From assembly GCA_023402075.1 (NCBI GenBank), contig JAEXCS010000040.1:124001-188000 (forward strand): DNA of 64,000 nt. Reading direction: 5' to 3'. The stretch is from Bacillota bacterium (GTDB lineage: Bacteria; Bacillota; Clostridia; Oscillospirales; Oscillospiraceae). The notes below the pieces were generated by a model that had not been told where the DNA came from, ran no database searches, and was given only the letters and a program-made list of their open reading frames with translations. Positions within the stretch are counted from its first letter, which is position 1; the number at the start of each line of letters is the position of its first letter. Both the position numbers and the translations under genes were made by a program. Shown in pieces: positions 33,112 to 41,699 of the stretch.

Positions 33112-33590
33112 CGCGGCTGCGCATTGGTCAGGGCTATGATGTTCACCGTTTGGTGGAGGGAAAGAAGCTGATTTTGGGCGGCGTGGAAATTCCCTGGGAA
33201 AAGGGGCTTTTGGGCCATTCCGACGCAGACGTGCTGACTCACGCGGTAATGGACGCGCTCTGCGGGGCGGCGTGCCTTGGAGATATCGGTACCCTGTTTC
33301 CGGACAGTGACCCACAATACGCGGGAGCGGACAGTATCGCCCTTCTGCGGCAGGTGGCGGCGCTTTTGCGGGAAAAGGGCTATGCGGTGGTAAACGTGGA
33401 TGCCGCGCTGATTGCCCAGCAACCCAAAATTGCCCCCTACAAAGCGGAGATGGCGGAGAATCTGGCCGGGGCGCTTGGTGTGGAGCGGGACAGAGTGAAT
33501 GTGAAGGCCACCACGGAGGAGGGCCTTGGTTTCACGGGGGACGGCTCCGGCATGGCGGCGCAGGCAGCGGTGCTTTTGGAAAAAGAATGA
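33108..33590 (+). CDS. ispF: 2-C-methyl-D-erythritol 2,4-cyclodiphosphate synthase
   Basis: The 160-residue enzyme has RIGQGYDVHRL with two metal ligands, LLGHSDADVLTHAVMDALCGA, GDIGTLFPDSDPQY and the C-terminal TTEEGLGFTGDGSG. It follows ispD by translational overlap, so two consecutive-branch MEP enzymes are co-expressed. Confidence 0.97.
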   Translation: MTRLRIGQGYDVHRLVEGKKLILGGVEIPWEKGLLGHSDADVLTHAVMDALCGAACLGDIGTLFPDSDPQYAGADSIALLRQVAALLREKGYAVVNVDAALIAQQPKIAPYKAEMAENLAGALGVERDRVNVKATTEEGLGFTGDGSGMAAQAAVLLEKE

Positions 33591-33599
33591 CAATTTATG

Positions 33600-33640
33600 C
33601 GGGAGGCCCGTCCGGAAGGACAGGCCTCCCGTTTGCGTTT
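33600..33640 (+). terminator. Terminator after ispF
   Basis: The stem CGGGAGGCC-GTCC / GGAC-GGCCTCCCG with a GGAA loop is followed by GTTTGCGTTT, an imperfect T tract. Confidence 0.75.
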
Positions 33641-33739
33641 CAATATTTGCAAAGCTGCGCTGGCCTGAAAATGTTTTGGCTTTCCGATTCTCACCCCTTT
33701 TTCCGGCCCGCATAGACTATGTGGAGAGGAGGAGTGTCC

Positions 33740-33991
33740 GTGGAACAATACTGGATGATCGCCCGCTCTGTGACCTATGCCCAACGGATGGAAAGAATGC
33801 TGATGGCCGCGGGGATCCGGACGCGCATCTTCCGCGCTCCCAGAGATCTAAGCAATATGGGCTGTGCGTATGCCGTGGAAGTGTCAGGTAGGGCGTTGCA
33901 TGCCGCGCTGTCAATTCTTCGGTCTGCGGGGCTTTACCCCGCAAAAATATATTTGCTACAACAGGGGAAATACGTGGAGATTTCTCTGTGA
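33740..33991 (+). CDS. DUF3343 putative Se/S carrier-like protein
   Basis: The 83-residue protein has the DUF3343 pattern: an early aromatic patch, RMERMLMAAGIRTRIFRAPRDLSNMGCAYAVEV cut by a conserved cysteine, and a short C-terminal sheet. The family is described as a putative selenium or sulfur carrier and tends to sit next to cysteine desulfurases, as here. The GTG at 33740 has GAGAGGAGG seven bases upstream. Function remains an inference from family and neighbour. Confidence 0.85.
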   Translation: MEQYWMIARSVTYAQRMERMLMAAGIRTRIFRAPRDLSNMGCAYAVEVSGRALHAALSILRSAGLYPAKIYLLQQGKYVEISL

Positions 33992-33996
33992 ACCGC

Positions 33997-34019
33997 GTCC
34001 GGCGGCTTTGCCGCCGGAC
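33997..34019 (+). repeat. Perfect hairpin between the DUF3343 and desulfurase genes
   Basis: GTCCGGCGG pairs with CCGCCGGAC around CTTTG. No T run follows, so it is more likely an mRNA stability or processing element than a terminator. Confidence 0.6.
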
Positions 34020-34082
34020 TCCGGATAGTACTGGAATGCGGGGTATAAGCGCCGCTTCGGAATCTTTTTAGGGAGGTTGACT

Positions 34083-35219
34083 ATGATCTATCTGGACAGC
34101 GCGGCCACCAGCTTCCAAAAGCCGGAGACGGTGGGCCGGGCAATGGTGAAGGCCCTGCAAACCATGAGTTCTCCCGGGAGGGGAGGCTATCCGGCGGCTA
34201 TGCAGGCGGCGGATACGCTGTTTTCCTGCCGCACGGAACTGGCCGAGCTCTTTCATGTATCTGAGCCGGATCGGGTAGTATTCACCATGAACGCCACTCA
34301 TGGGCTGAATATCGCCATCAAAAGCATTGTCCCCCGCAACGGTCGGGTGGTGATTTCCGGTTATGAGCACAATGCCGTCACCCGGCCTTTGGCGGCGCTG
34401 GGTGCGGAGATTACGGTGGCTGGTGCGCCGATGTTCCGACCAGACCTGACAACGGAGGCATTTGATAAAGCCATTACTCCGGGTGTGGATGCCGTGGTTT
34501 GCAGCCACGTATCCAACGTCTTCGGTCTGGTGCAGCCGGTGGAGGCTGTGGCCGCACTCTGCCGGGAACGGGGCGTACCCTTTATCATTGATGCATCTCA
34601 GTCCGCAGGTGTGATGCCTTTGGACCTGACGGCGCTGGGCGCGGCATTTATCGCCATGCCTGGACACAAAGGACTGTACGGACCGCAGGGAACCGGTGTT
34701 CTGCTCTGCGGTAACAAGGCCGAGACAAGACCTCTGCTGGAAGGGGGAACCGGCAGCGTATCCATCCAGCAGGAAATGCCGGACTTTTTGCCAGACCGTC
34801 TGGAGAGCGGGACCCATAACGTACCCGGCGTCGCCGGCCTTTTGGAGGGGATTCGTTTTGTCCGCGCAAAGGGCGAAAAAAACATCTGCCTTCACGAGCG
34901 AATGTTGGCGCTGCGGGCCTCGGAGGGATTGCGAAAGCTTCCAGGTGTAAGCGTATGCGCAAGACGTGATCTCTTTGACCAGACCGGCGTACTCAGCTTC
35001 GTGGTAGACGGGGTGGATTCTGAATTTGTGGGCAATGCCCTGACGGAGGCGGGCTTCGCGGTCCGCTCCGGACTGCACTGCTCGCCTTTGGCCCACCGCA
35101 CCGCCGGAACCATAGATAGCGGCACTGTCCGTCTCAGCTTCTCCGCGTTTAACACGGAAAAAGAAGTGGATTTAGTGCTGGAAGCTCTGCCGGGAATCCT
35201 GAAGCGCCTTTCTGACTGA
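34083..35219 (+). CDS. Cysteine desulfurase family protein (class V aminotransferase)
   Basis: The 378-residue PLP enzyme has IYLDSAATSFQKPETV at its start, the cofactor lysine in MPGHKGLYGPQGTG (about residue 198), and GLHCSPLAHRTAG with the conserved cysteine near the end. This matches the cysteine desulfurase subfamily that accompanies DUF3343 and selenium metabolism rather than the housekeeping IscS/NifS. The ATG at 34083 is preferred over a TTG at 34077 because GGGAGG ends at 34076. Confidence 0.9.
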   Translation: MIYLDSAATSFQKPETVGRAMVKALQTMSSPGRGGYPAAMQAADTLFSCRTELAELFHVSEPDRVVFTMNATHGLNIAIKSIVPRNGRVVISGYEHNAVTRPLAALGAEITVAGAPMFRPDLTTEAFDKAITPGVDAVVCSHVSNVFGLVQPVEAVAALCRERGVPFIIDASQSAGVMPLDLTALGAAFIAMPGHKGLYGPQGTGVLLCGNKAETRPLLEGGTGSVSIQQEMPDFLPDRLESGTHNVPGVAGLLEGIRFVRAKGEKNICLHERMLALRASEGLRKLPGVSVCARRDLFDQTGVLSFVVDGVDSEFVGNALTEAGFAVRSGLHCSPLAHRTAGTIDSGTVRLSFSAFNTEKEVDLVLEALPGILKRLSD

Positions 35220-35310
35220 ATTCCCCACGGCCGCCCGCACCCGGCTTTCGGGTTGCGGGCGGCAAAGCTGCGTTTGGAGGAAAAATCCTGAAAAGCGGTG
35301 AACATACTAT

Positions 35311-35352
35311 GAATTTTGACGCCTTTTGCCTTGCAATTCGGCGTCATTTTTT
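35311..35352 (+). terminator. Terminator before cdaA
   Basis: TGACGCC pairs with GGCGTCA, with an inner TTGC/GCAA helix, followed by six T. It ends transcription from the desulfurase gene. Another long GC hairpin (GCCGCCCGCACCC and complement, 35230-35263) lies upstream without T. Confidence 0.8.
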
Positions 35353-35359
35353 ATATAAT
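35331..35359 (+). promoter_or_regulatory. Candidate promoter of the cdaA-cdaR operon
   Basis: TTGCAA (35331-35336) and TATAAT (35354-35359) have 17-bp spacing. The -35 box overlaps the right half of the preceding terminator, so the two signals are interleaved. Confidence 0.5.
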
Positions 35360-35453
35360 ATAAACGTTCTTGTAATTTGGGTGTTCTCCGTATCCTGCGG
35401 CTTTTGACACGAACGGAAGATCGCCCTGACCCGGGAAGGAAGCTGATGCAGCG

Positions 35454-36338
35454 ATGAGCGCAAAATTTTCGCTTCTGCCGGGCATGATTGCCCGGTACCT
35501 GCTGACAATTGAAATCACGGATATTCTGGATGTTTTGTTAATGGCCATCGTCTTGTACAAGCTGCTGAACTTTGTCAAGACCTCACGGGTGGCCAACCTC
35601 TTAAAGGGCGTTTTGATTTTTCTGGCGGTGCTGTGGCTGTCCTCCATCTTTCACCTGAACGGCATCAGCTACATCATGGGCCGGATGGTGGAATGGGGCG
35701 TTCTGGCCCTCATCATCCTGTTTCAGCCGGAGCTTCGCCGGGTGCTGGAGCAGATGGGAAGCCGTCGGCTAGCCTTTTTCTTCACCAGAGGAGAGACGGA
35801 GAGCACGCTGGAGCGCATGATCGGGCAGACTGTTCTGGCCTGCACCGAGATGTCCAAATCCCGCACCGGCGCACTGATTGTGTTTGAGCGGGAGATTCTG
35901 CTGGACGATATGGTCCGCAGCGGCACGGTTTTGAACGCAGACGTTTCCGGTGAGCTTTTGAAAAACATCTTTTTCGTAAAGGCACCTATGCACGACGGGG
36001 CGGTCATCGTCCGCAAGGGTCGGGTTTTGGGCGCGGGCTGCATGTTGCCCCTGAGTAAAAACGTGAATCTCTCGCGTGATCTTGGGATGCGCCACCGGGC
36101 CGGTATCGGCATGAGCGAAAACTCCGACGCGGTGGTGGTAATCGTCTCCGAGGAGACAGGGTCCATTTCCGTGGCCGTAGGCGGAATGCTGAAGCGGCAT
36201 CTGATGCCGGAGACACTGGAAAACCTCCTGCGCAACGAGCTTTTGCCCCAGGAGAAGGAGCCGTCGGATCGAAAGCCGGGCCTTTTCGGCCTGCTGCGCG
36301 CCCGCGGGGAAGGAGGCAGAGGCAATGGAGAACAATAA
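35454..36338 (+). CDS. cdaA: Diadenylate cyclase CdaA
   Basis: CdaA makes the second messenger c-di-AMP from two ATP. The 294-residue protein has three membrane helices (about 10-100) followed by the DAC domain. Its catalytic motifs are in PMHDGAVIV (DGA) and GMRHRAGIGMSE (RHR). The 3' end overlaps cdaR by 14 bases. The usual downstream glmM is absent here. Confidence 0.96.
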   Translation: MSAKFSLLPGMIARYLLTIEITDILDVLLMAIVLYKLLNFVKTSRVANLLKGVLIFLAVLWLSSIFHLNGISYIMGRMVEWGVLALIILFQPELRRVLEQMGSRRLAFFFTRGETESTLERMIGQTVLACTEMSKSRTGALIVFEREILLDDMVRSGTVLNADVSGELLKNIFFVKAPMHDGAVIVRKGRVLGAGCMLPLSKNVNLSRDLGMRHRAGIGMSENSDAVVVIVSEETGSISVAVGGMLKRHLMPETLENLLRNELLPQEKEPSDRKPGLFGLLRARGEGGRGNGEQ

Positions 36339-37608
36339 ACAAAGCTGGAACAAAAGCAAGGTACTGTATGTGGTTCTTTCCGTTTTGTTCTCCTGTGCCA
36401 TCTGGCTGTATGTGGACAGCATCAACAACCCCGAAAAGGAGAAGACCATCAGTGATATTCCTATCGAATACGTCGGGTCCGACACCATTCTTGCTGATCG
36501 AGGCCTGATGCTTCTGCCGGAAAGCGACCAGACTATGACGCTGACGATTAAGGCGCGGCGGCTGATTCTGGCAAGACTGGACCCCGATAAAATCCGCATT
36601 CAGGCGAATCTGTCCGACATTACCGCCACCGGGTCCCATAACGTGAGTTATACGGTGCGCTATCCCAGCAATATTCCGAGAGACGCTGTCTCCTATTCCA
36701 ATACATCCTATGCCGCTCATGTTGAAATTGGGGAACTGTATCGGCGAAATGTAGATATCCGCTGCACGCTGACAGGCACCGTGGCGGAGGGGTATATTGC
36801 CGGAGAGCTTCGGCTGGAGCCGGAGACGCTGGAATTGCGCGGCCCGCGTACCGAAGTGGACGCGGTGGCCTATGCCAAGGTAACACTTGCCGTGGACAAC
36901 GCCGCGGAAACCGTGTCCAGAGCGCTGGACTATGAGCTTTATGACGAGGCCGGACAGTTGATTGAGGACACCTCAAACCTGCGCGCCACCTCCGATCAGA
37001 TTCAGGTGACGCTGCCTGTGAATGTGGAGAAGGAGCTTCCCCTTCGGGTAAACTTTATTGAGGCAGCGGGGGCGAGAATTCAGAATCTGGATTATTCCAT
37101 TACCCCCGCCAGCATTACGGTTTCCGGCGCGGCAGAGCTTTTGAAAGACGTGGAGTATATCACGCTGGACGACTTCGATCTGGCGGAATTTGTGGGCCCC
37201 TCCACCTATCGGTATACCATCAATGTCCCCGCGGGCTGCGAAAATCTCAGCGGCGCTGTCCGTGCAACTATGACGGTCCGATTTAAGGACATGGCCTCCG
37301 CTGATTTCAATGCCGTGAATTTCACGTGTGAAAACGTTCCGGAAGGGAAAACTGTAACCATCCTGACCTCCGAGCTGCCTGTGTCCCTGCGGGGAACCGC
37401 GGCGGATATGGCGTCTGTCACGGTGGAGGACATCACGGTGACGGCGGATTTGACCGATATTCTCGCCGCTGGCGGAAGCTATACGGTCCCCGCAAAAATC
37501 ACCGTGAACAACAGCGCGGACGTGGGCGTGATGGGTGAATATCAGGTGAAAATCACTATTTCAGACGACACCGGACAGGAAGAACCGCCTGATCCCACAA
37601 TTCCTTAA
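36325..37608 (+). CDS. cdaR: CdaR, YbbR-domain regulator of CdaA
   Basis: The 427-residue protein has an N-terminal membrane anchor (YVVLSVLFSCAIWLYV) and several extracytoplasmic YbbR repeats, visible as recurring ITVSG/LELRGP-like strands near 160-180 and 245-275. It ends in a low-complexity acidic and Pro tail. CdaR modulates CdaA activity. The overlap with cdaA supports coupled synthesis. Confidence 0.93.
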   Translation: MENNKQSWNKSKVLYVVLSVLFSCAIWLYVDSINNPEKEKTISDIPIEYVGSDTILADRGLMLLPESDQTMTLTIKARRLILARLDPDKIRIQANLSDITATGSHNVSYTVRYPSNIPRDAVSYSNTSYAAHVEIGELYRRNVDIRCTLTGTVAEGYIAGELRLEPETLELRGPRTEVDAVAYAKVTLAVDNAAETVSRALDYELYDEAGQLIEDTSNLRATSDQIQVTLPVNVEKELPLRVNFIEAAGARIQNLDYSITPASITVSGAAELLKDVEYITLDDFDLAEFVGPSTYRYTINVPAGCENLSGAVRATMTVRFKDMASADFNAVNFTCENVPEGKTVTILTSELPVSLRGTAADMASVTVEDITVTADLTDILAAGGSYTVPAKITVNNSADVGVMGEYQVKITISDDTGQEEPPDPTIP

Positions 37609-37640
37609 CGTAAACAATCAGCGGATTTAGGAGCGATCAT

Positions 37641-38048
37641 ATGACACAAATTGCAACAATTGAAAAACTGCTGGATACGAACCATGCTGAAATTTCCGTG
37701 GCCCGCCAGTCCGCCTGCGGACACGACTGCGAGGAATGCGCGGGCTGCGGCGTTTCCGGTGCGTCGGTTTATGCCAGGGCAAAAAACTCCATTGGGGCAA
37801 GGCCGGGGCAGAAGGTGGTGGTGGAAAGCAGCACCAAAAATATCATTGGCATTCTCCTGCTGGTCTATATGGTTCCGGTGGTTCTGTTTTTCCTTGGATA
37901 TGCGCTGGGGGGATTTTTCGCCACGGCGGCGGCACGGTATACCACGGCAGTCATTGCCTTTGTGCTGGGTATGATTCCGGCTGCGCTCTATGACCGCCGT
38001 CTGCGGCGGCAGGGCGGCATGGAATTTACCATTGTCAGGCTGTTTTAA
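37641..38048 (+). CDS. rseC: SoxR-reducing system / RseC family protein
   Basis: The 135-residue protein has an N-terminal cysteine cluster (CGHDCEECAGCG) and two membrane helices (about 72-92 and 96-115), the RseC family layout. Homologues act with Rnf-type electron-transfer complexes to keep sensor iron-sulfur clusters reduced. No rnf genes are in the window. Confidence 0.88.
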   Translation: MTQIATIEKLLDTNHAEISVARQSACGHDCEECAGCGVSGASVYARAKNSIGARPGQKVVVESSTKNIIGILLLVYMVPVVLFFLGYALGGFFATAAARYTTAVIAFVLGMIPAALYDRRLRRQGGMEFTIVRLF

Positions 38049-38059
38049 GCCGGGGCGCG

Positions 38060-38959
38060 ATGTTTGGTTATGTCAGGCCCCCACTGGATCTGCTTCCCGC
38101 TGAGGAGCAGGAGCGGTTCCGCAGGGCCTACTGCGGACTGTGCCACACCTTGCACCGCCGTTGCGGCCTTCCCGCCCGGTTCATTCTGAACTATGACTTT
38201 ACGTTTCTGGCCATCCTGCTTTCAGGAGGGGAGGAGTCGGAAACCCGCTGCCAACGGTGCGTGGCAAGTCCCCTGAAGAAAAGAACGTGCTGCGGCGAGC
38301 ACCCCGCGCTGGATTTGGCGGCGGACGAGAGCGTGATTCTTGCCTACTGGCAGACGAAAGACGGCGTGGCTGACCACGGGTTTTGGAAGGGGCTTAAATA
38401 CCGCGCGGCGGCGGAGGCCCTGAAGAGCGGCTATCGAAAAGCCGCCGCCGCCCGACCAGACTTTGACCGTGTAACTCGGGAGCAGCTTGGTCGGCTTGCA
38501 GAATTGGAGCGGGAGAAGTCCCCTTCTCTGGACGCTCCGGCGGATGCGTTTGCCCAAATTTTAGCCGCTGCCGCCGACGAGGCGGAGGACGGGTTGCTGC
38601 GCCGCATTCTCCATCAGCTCTTATACCATCTGGGCCGCTGGGTCTATCTGACGGATGCGGCGGACGACCTGAAGGAGGATGCCCTTTCCGGAAATTACAA
38701 TCCGCTGATCTACCGTTATGGACTGACTGACGGCGCGTGGACGCCGGAGAGCCGGGAAGCCTTTACAAAGACGCTGGATCACTCCGTCCGCCTGCTTGCC
38801 ACGGCCTATGAGCTGTGGGATTTCGGGTGTTGGACCCCTATTTTGGAGCAGACCGTTTATACAGGCCTGTTTCAGGTGGGAAAAGCGGTGCTTTCAGGCA
38901 CGTACCGGGCAGGCAGCTCGGCGCGTAAGAAAGACAGAAAAGTTGAGGAAACCACATGA
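38060..38959 (+). CDS. DUF5685 family protein
   Basis: The 299-residue protein begins with MFGYVRPP, has CGLCHTL near 33-39 and further cysteines in CQRCV and CCGEH, and is otherwise helical with a later LTDAADDLKEDALSGNYNPL segment. This fits DUF5685, whose function is unknown; the DD motif recalls helical metal-binding enzymes, an inference only. It overlaps the J-domain gene by four bases, suggesting that the two work together. Confidence 0.85.
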   Translation: MFGYVRPPLDLLPAEEQERFRRAYCGLCHTLHRRCGLPARFILNYDFTFLAILLSGGEESETRCQRCVASPLKKRTCCGEHPALDLAADESVILAYWQTKDGVADHGFWKGLKYRAAAEALKSGYRKAAAARPDFDRVTREQLGRLAELEREKSPSLDAPADAFAQILAAAADEAEDGLLRRILHQLLYHLGRWVYLTDAADDLKEDALSGNYNPLIYRYGLTDGAWTPESREAFTKTLDHSVRLLATAYELWDFGCWTPILEQTVYTGLFQVGKAVLSGTYRAGSSARKKDRKVEETT

Positions 38960-39603
38960 ACGATCCCTATCAGATTCTCGGCGTTCCCGAATCCGCATCG
39001 GATGCGGAAGTGAAAAAAGCATATTTGGAGCTGGCGCGGAAGTATCATCCCGACAACTACCACGATAATCCCTTGGCAGATCTTGCTCAGGAGAAGATGA
39101 AGGAGATCAACGCTGCCTATGAGGAAGTAAGTAAGCGGCGGGGCAGCGGACGAAGCAGCAGCACAAGCCGCCCAACCTCCGGCTACTCCGGGGGGTATGG
39201 GTACGGCTATGGTGGAGGCGGCTCTGCCCAGCAGTCGTCCCAAAGCTCCGTTTTGCAGCAGGTTCGCATGGCAGTTAACTCCGGGGATTTGAGCCGGGCG
39301 GAGGCCCTGCTTGCAAATTACGCCGACCACAACGCGGAGTGGAACTTTCTTCGGGGTGCGGTGTGCTACCGCCGGGGCTGGCTGGACGAGGCACGGCGAT
39401 ATTATGAAACCGCTACCCGGATGGACCCGGGCAACCGGGAATACCGGCAGGCACTGGAATTTATGGATAACGCCGGAACGTCGGCTTACAGTCCGCAGGG
39501 CGGCTTTGGGATGGAGCAGTGCGGAAACGCCGGGCTTTGCCAGCAGCTTTGCTGCACGTATCTTTTGTGCAACGGCTGCGGCCTTGGGTTCCGCTGCCTG
39601 TAA
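38956..39603 (+). CDS. J-domain protein with cysteine-rich tail
   Basis: The 215-residue protein has an N-terminal J domain (residues 3-60) with the HPD motif in KYHPDNYHDNP. Then come a Ser/Gly/Tyr-rich linker, a TPR-like helical segment (about 95-165) and a tail with seven cysteines in its last 29 residues. It lacks the DnaJ zinc and substrate-binding domains, so it is a specialised DnaK co-chaperone. It is coupled to the DUF5685 gene. Confidence 0.9.
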   Translation: MNDPYQILGVPESASDAEVKKAYLELARKYHPDNYHDNPLADLAQEKMKEINAAYEEVSKRRGSGRSSSTSRPTSGYSGGYGYGYGGGGSAQQSSQSSVLQQVRMAVNSGDLSRAEALLANYADHNAEWNFLRGAVCYRRGWLDEARRYYETATRMDPGNREYRQALEFMDNAGTSAYSPQGGFGMEQCGNAGLCQQLCCTYLLCNGCGLGFRCL

Positions 39604-39633
39604 GGCGCGGTTTTTGATAGGGAGGGAACAGAA

Positions 39634-40512
39634 GTGATTAAGAGTATGACCGGCTACGGCCGGGCGAGAAAAACACTTGAAAACAGGGACATCACCGTAG
39701 AGGTCCGGTCCGTTAACAACCGGTATCTGGACTGCACAGTGAAGCTGCCAAGGGCCTACGTTTTTGCGGAGGATGCCGTGCGCAAGCATGTGCAGCAGGC
39801 TGTTTCAAGGGGGAAAGTGGATATCCTTTTCAGTATTGATTCCACAGGGGCGGACACGGCCAAGGTGACGGTGGATCGTGGCCTTGCAGAGAGCTATGCC
39901 TCTGCGTTGAGGGAGCTTGCGGAACTCTGCGGAACCGAAGCCAAAATCTATCCCGAGACGCTGGCCCGGTTTCCCGACGTTCTGAATGTGACTAAGGCGG
40001 AGGAGGATTTGGACGCGCTGGGCGCGGATATCTGCCTGGTGCTGGATGAAGCGCTGTCCGCGTACAATACCATGCGGGCTTTGGAGGGCGAAAAGCTGGC
40101 CGCCGACATTGGCGGACGGCTGGACGCAATCGAGACGTTGACCAAGCGGGTGGAAGAGCGCTCTCCCGAGACGGTGGCGGAGTATCGCCGGAAGCTGACA
40201 GCCCGGATGGAGGAGGTTTTGCAAAGCGCATCCATCGATCCTCAGCGAATTTTGACCGAGGCCGCGATTTACAGCGACAAAGTGGCTGTGGATGAGGAGA
40301 CGGTTCGCCTGCGCAGCCACCTGTCCCAGCTTCGGGAGATGCTGCGCTCCGACGAACCAATGGGACGAAAGATGGACTTTCTGATTCAGGAGGTCAACCG
40401 GGAGTCCAACACCATTGGCTCCAAGTGCTGCGATGTTTCTATCGCGCAGGTGGCGGTGGACCTGAAGGCGGAGGTAGAAAAAATCCGCGAGCAGGTCCAG
40501 AACGTGGAGTAA
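39634..40512 (+). CDS. yicC: YicC/YloC family endoribonuclease
   Basis: The 292-residue protein has the YicC start (IKSMTGYGRARKTLENRDITVEVRSVNNRYLD) and the C-terminal DUF1732 part with MGRKMDFLIQEVNRESNTIGSK. Family members are ribonucleases. The start is GTG at 39634 with GGGAGG upstream. It heads the operon yicC-remA-gmk-rpoZ and onwards, a standard Firmicute order. Confidence 0.94.
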   Translation: MIKSMTGYGRARKTLENRDITVEVRSVNNRYLDCTVKLPRAYVFAEDAVRKHVQQAVSRGKVDILFSIDSTGADTAKVTVDRGLAESYASALRELAELCGTEAKIYPETLARFPDVLNVTKAEEDLDALGADICLVLDEALSAYNTMRALEGEKLAADIGGRLDAIETLTKRVEERSPETVAEYRRKLTARMEEVLQSASIDPQRILTEAAIYSDKVAVDEETVRLRSHLSQLREMLRSDEPMGRKMDFLIQEVNRESNTIGSKCCDVSIAQVAVDLKAEVEKIREQVQNVE

Positions 40513-40516
40513 GGCC

Positions 40517-40774
40517 GTGAAGCTCATCAACATCGGCTTTGGAAGCCTGATATCCGCGGACCGTCTGGTGGCGGTAGTCAGTCCGGATTCCGCGCCGGTG
40601 AAGCGCCTGATTCAGGAGTCCCGGGAGCGGGGAATGCTGATCGACGCGACCTACGGGCGGAAAACCGCCTCAATTTTTGTCATGGACAGCGACCATGTGG
40701 TCCTTTCTGCACTGCCGGTGGAAAAGCTGGCTGGGCGGCTGGGGACTGAAATCCCGAAGGAAGAGGAAGAATAG
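40517..40774 (+). CDS. remA: Extracellular matrix regulator RemA (DUF370)
   Basis: The 85-residue protein carries the RemA signature: INIGFGSLISADRLVAVVSPDSAPVKRL, then DATYGRKTASIFVMDSDHV. RemA binds DNA repeats and activates matrix and osmoprotection genes in B. subtilis. The start is GTG, five bases after yicC. Its role in a Clostridium-group anaerobe is not established. Confidence 0.95.
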   Translation: MKLINIGFGSLISADRLVAVVSPDSAPVKRLIQESRERGMLIDATYGRKTASIFVMDSDHVVLSALPVEKLAGRLGTEIPKEEEE

Positions 40775-40775
40775 G

Positions 40776-41372
40776 ATGCAAAAGGGAAAGACTTTCATTA
40801 TTTCAGGGCCCTCCGGGGTGGGAAAGAGCACGGTTTTAAAGGCGCTTTTGGAAAAGCGCTCCAATCTGTACTTTTCCATCTCTGCCACAACCCGGGAGCC
40901 GCGTCCCGGTGAGGTGGACGGTGTGCACTACCGGTATATGGACGTGGACGCGTTCCGGGAGCGAATCGCCAACGAGGAGTTCTTGGAATACGCCGAGTAT
41001 GTAGGAAACTTCTATGGCACGCCGAAGAAATATGTGGACGAAGCCATGGATGCCGGGCAGGACGTGATTCTGGACATTGAGATTCAGGGTGCATTACAGG
41101 TGTGCGATAAGCGGCCGGGAACGCCCCGCATCTTCATCGCCCCGCCCTCATGGGCGGAGCTGGAGCGGCGGCTGACCGAGCGGGGAACCGACTCGCCAGA
41201 GAAGGTGCAAAAGCGCCTGCTGCGGGCCAAGGTGGAATTTCAAACAGCCCATACCTATGACTACTTTGTCATCAATGACACCGTAGAAACGGCAGTGGCG
41301 GAGCTGGACGCCATTATGACGGCCGAGCACTGCAAGCCCAGTGATCGTATGGAGATCATCAGCGCAAGATAA
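40776..41372 (+). CDS. gmk: Guanylate kinase
   Basis: Gmk converts GMP to GDP. The 198-residue product has the P-loop GPSGVGKST (residues 11-19), SISATTREPRPGEVDGVHY and EYAEYVGNFYGTP. The ATG at 40776 directly follows the remA stop, with GGAAGAGGAAG upstream; the frame is open earlier but only inside remA. Confidence 0.97.
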   Translation: MQKGKTFIISGPSGVGKSTVLKALLEKRSNLYFSISATTREPRPGEVDGVHYRYMDVDAFRERIANEEFLEYAEYVGNFYGTPKKYVDEAMDAGQDVILDIEIQGALQVCDKRPGTPRIFIAPPSWAELERRLTERGTDSPEKVQKRLLRAKVEFQTAHTYDYFVINDTVETAVAELDAIMTAEHCKPSDRMEIISAR

Positions 41373-41429
41373 GCGCTCGTTCATCAGGCGATTATTTTAA
41401 GCCGAAAGGCAGATAGGAAGAAATTTACC

Positions 41430-41675
41430 ATGATGCTTTATCCTGCAATGACGAAACTGATCAGCTATATTCCCAACCGCTATATGCTGGTGAATGTGGT
41501 GGCCCGGAGAGCCCGCCAGATTTCCGAGGCCGCTGAAAGCTCCGGAGAACCGCTGTGCGAAAAGCCCGTGACGCTGGCCATTCATGAGGTGGCGGACGGG
41601 AAGCTGGATTCCCGGGGGATGAACTTGACTATCGCGGATAGCGATGCCGACCAGCAGAGGATGCCGCGGGAATAA
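41430..41675 (+). CDS. rpoZ: RNA polymerase omega subunit
   Basis: The 81-residue protein has the omega signature: NRYMLVNVVARRARQISE, then EKPVTLAIHEVADGKL. It supports RNA polymerase assembly. It lies between gmk and priA. In many Firmicutes coaBC follows rpoZ; that gene is missing here. Confidence 0.93.
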   Translation: MMLYPAMTKLISYIPNRYMLVNVVARRARQISEAAESSGEPLCEKPVTLAIHEVADGKLDSRGMNLTIADSDADQQRMPRE

Positions 41676-41699
41676 TCCTGCGGACGGGGAGGGACGAGG

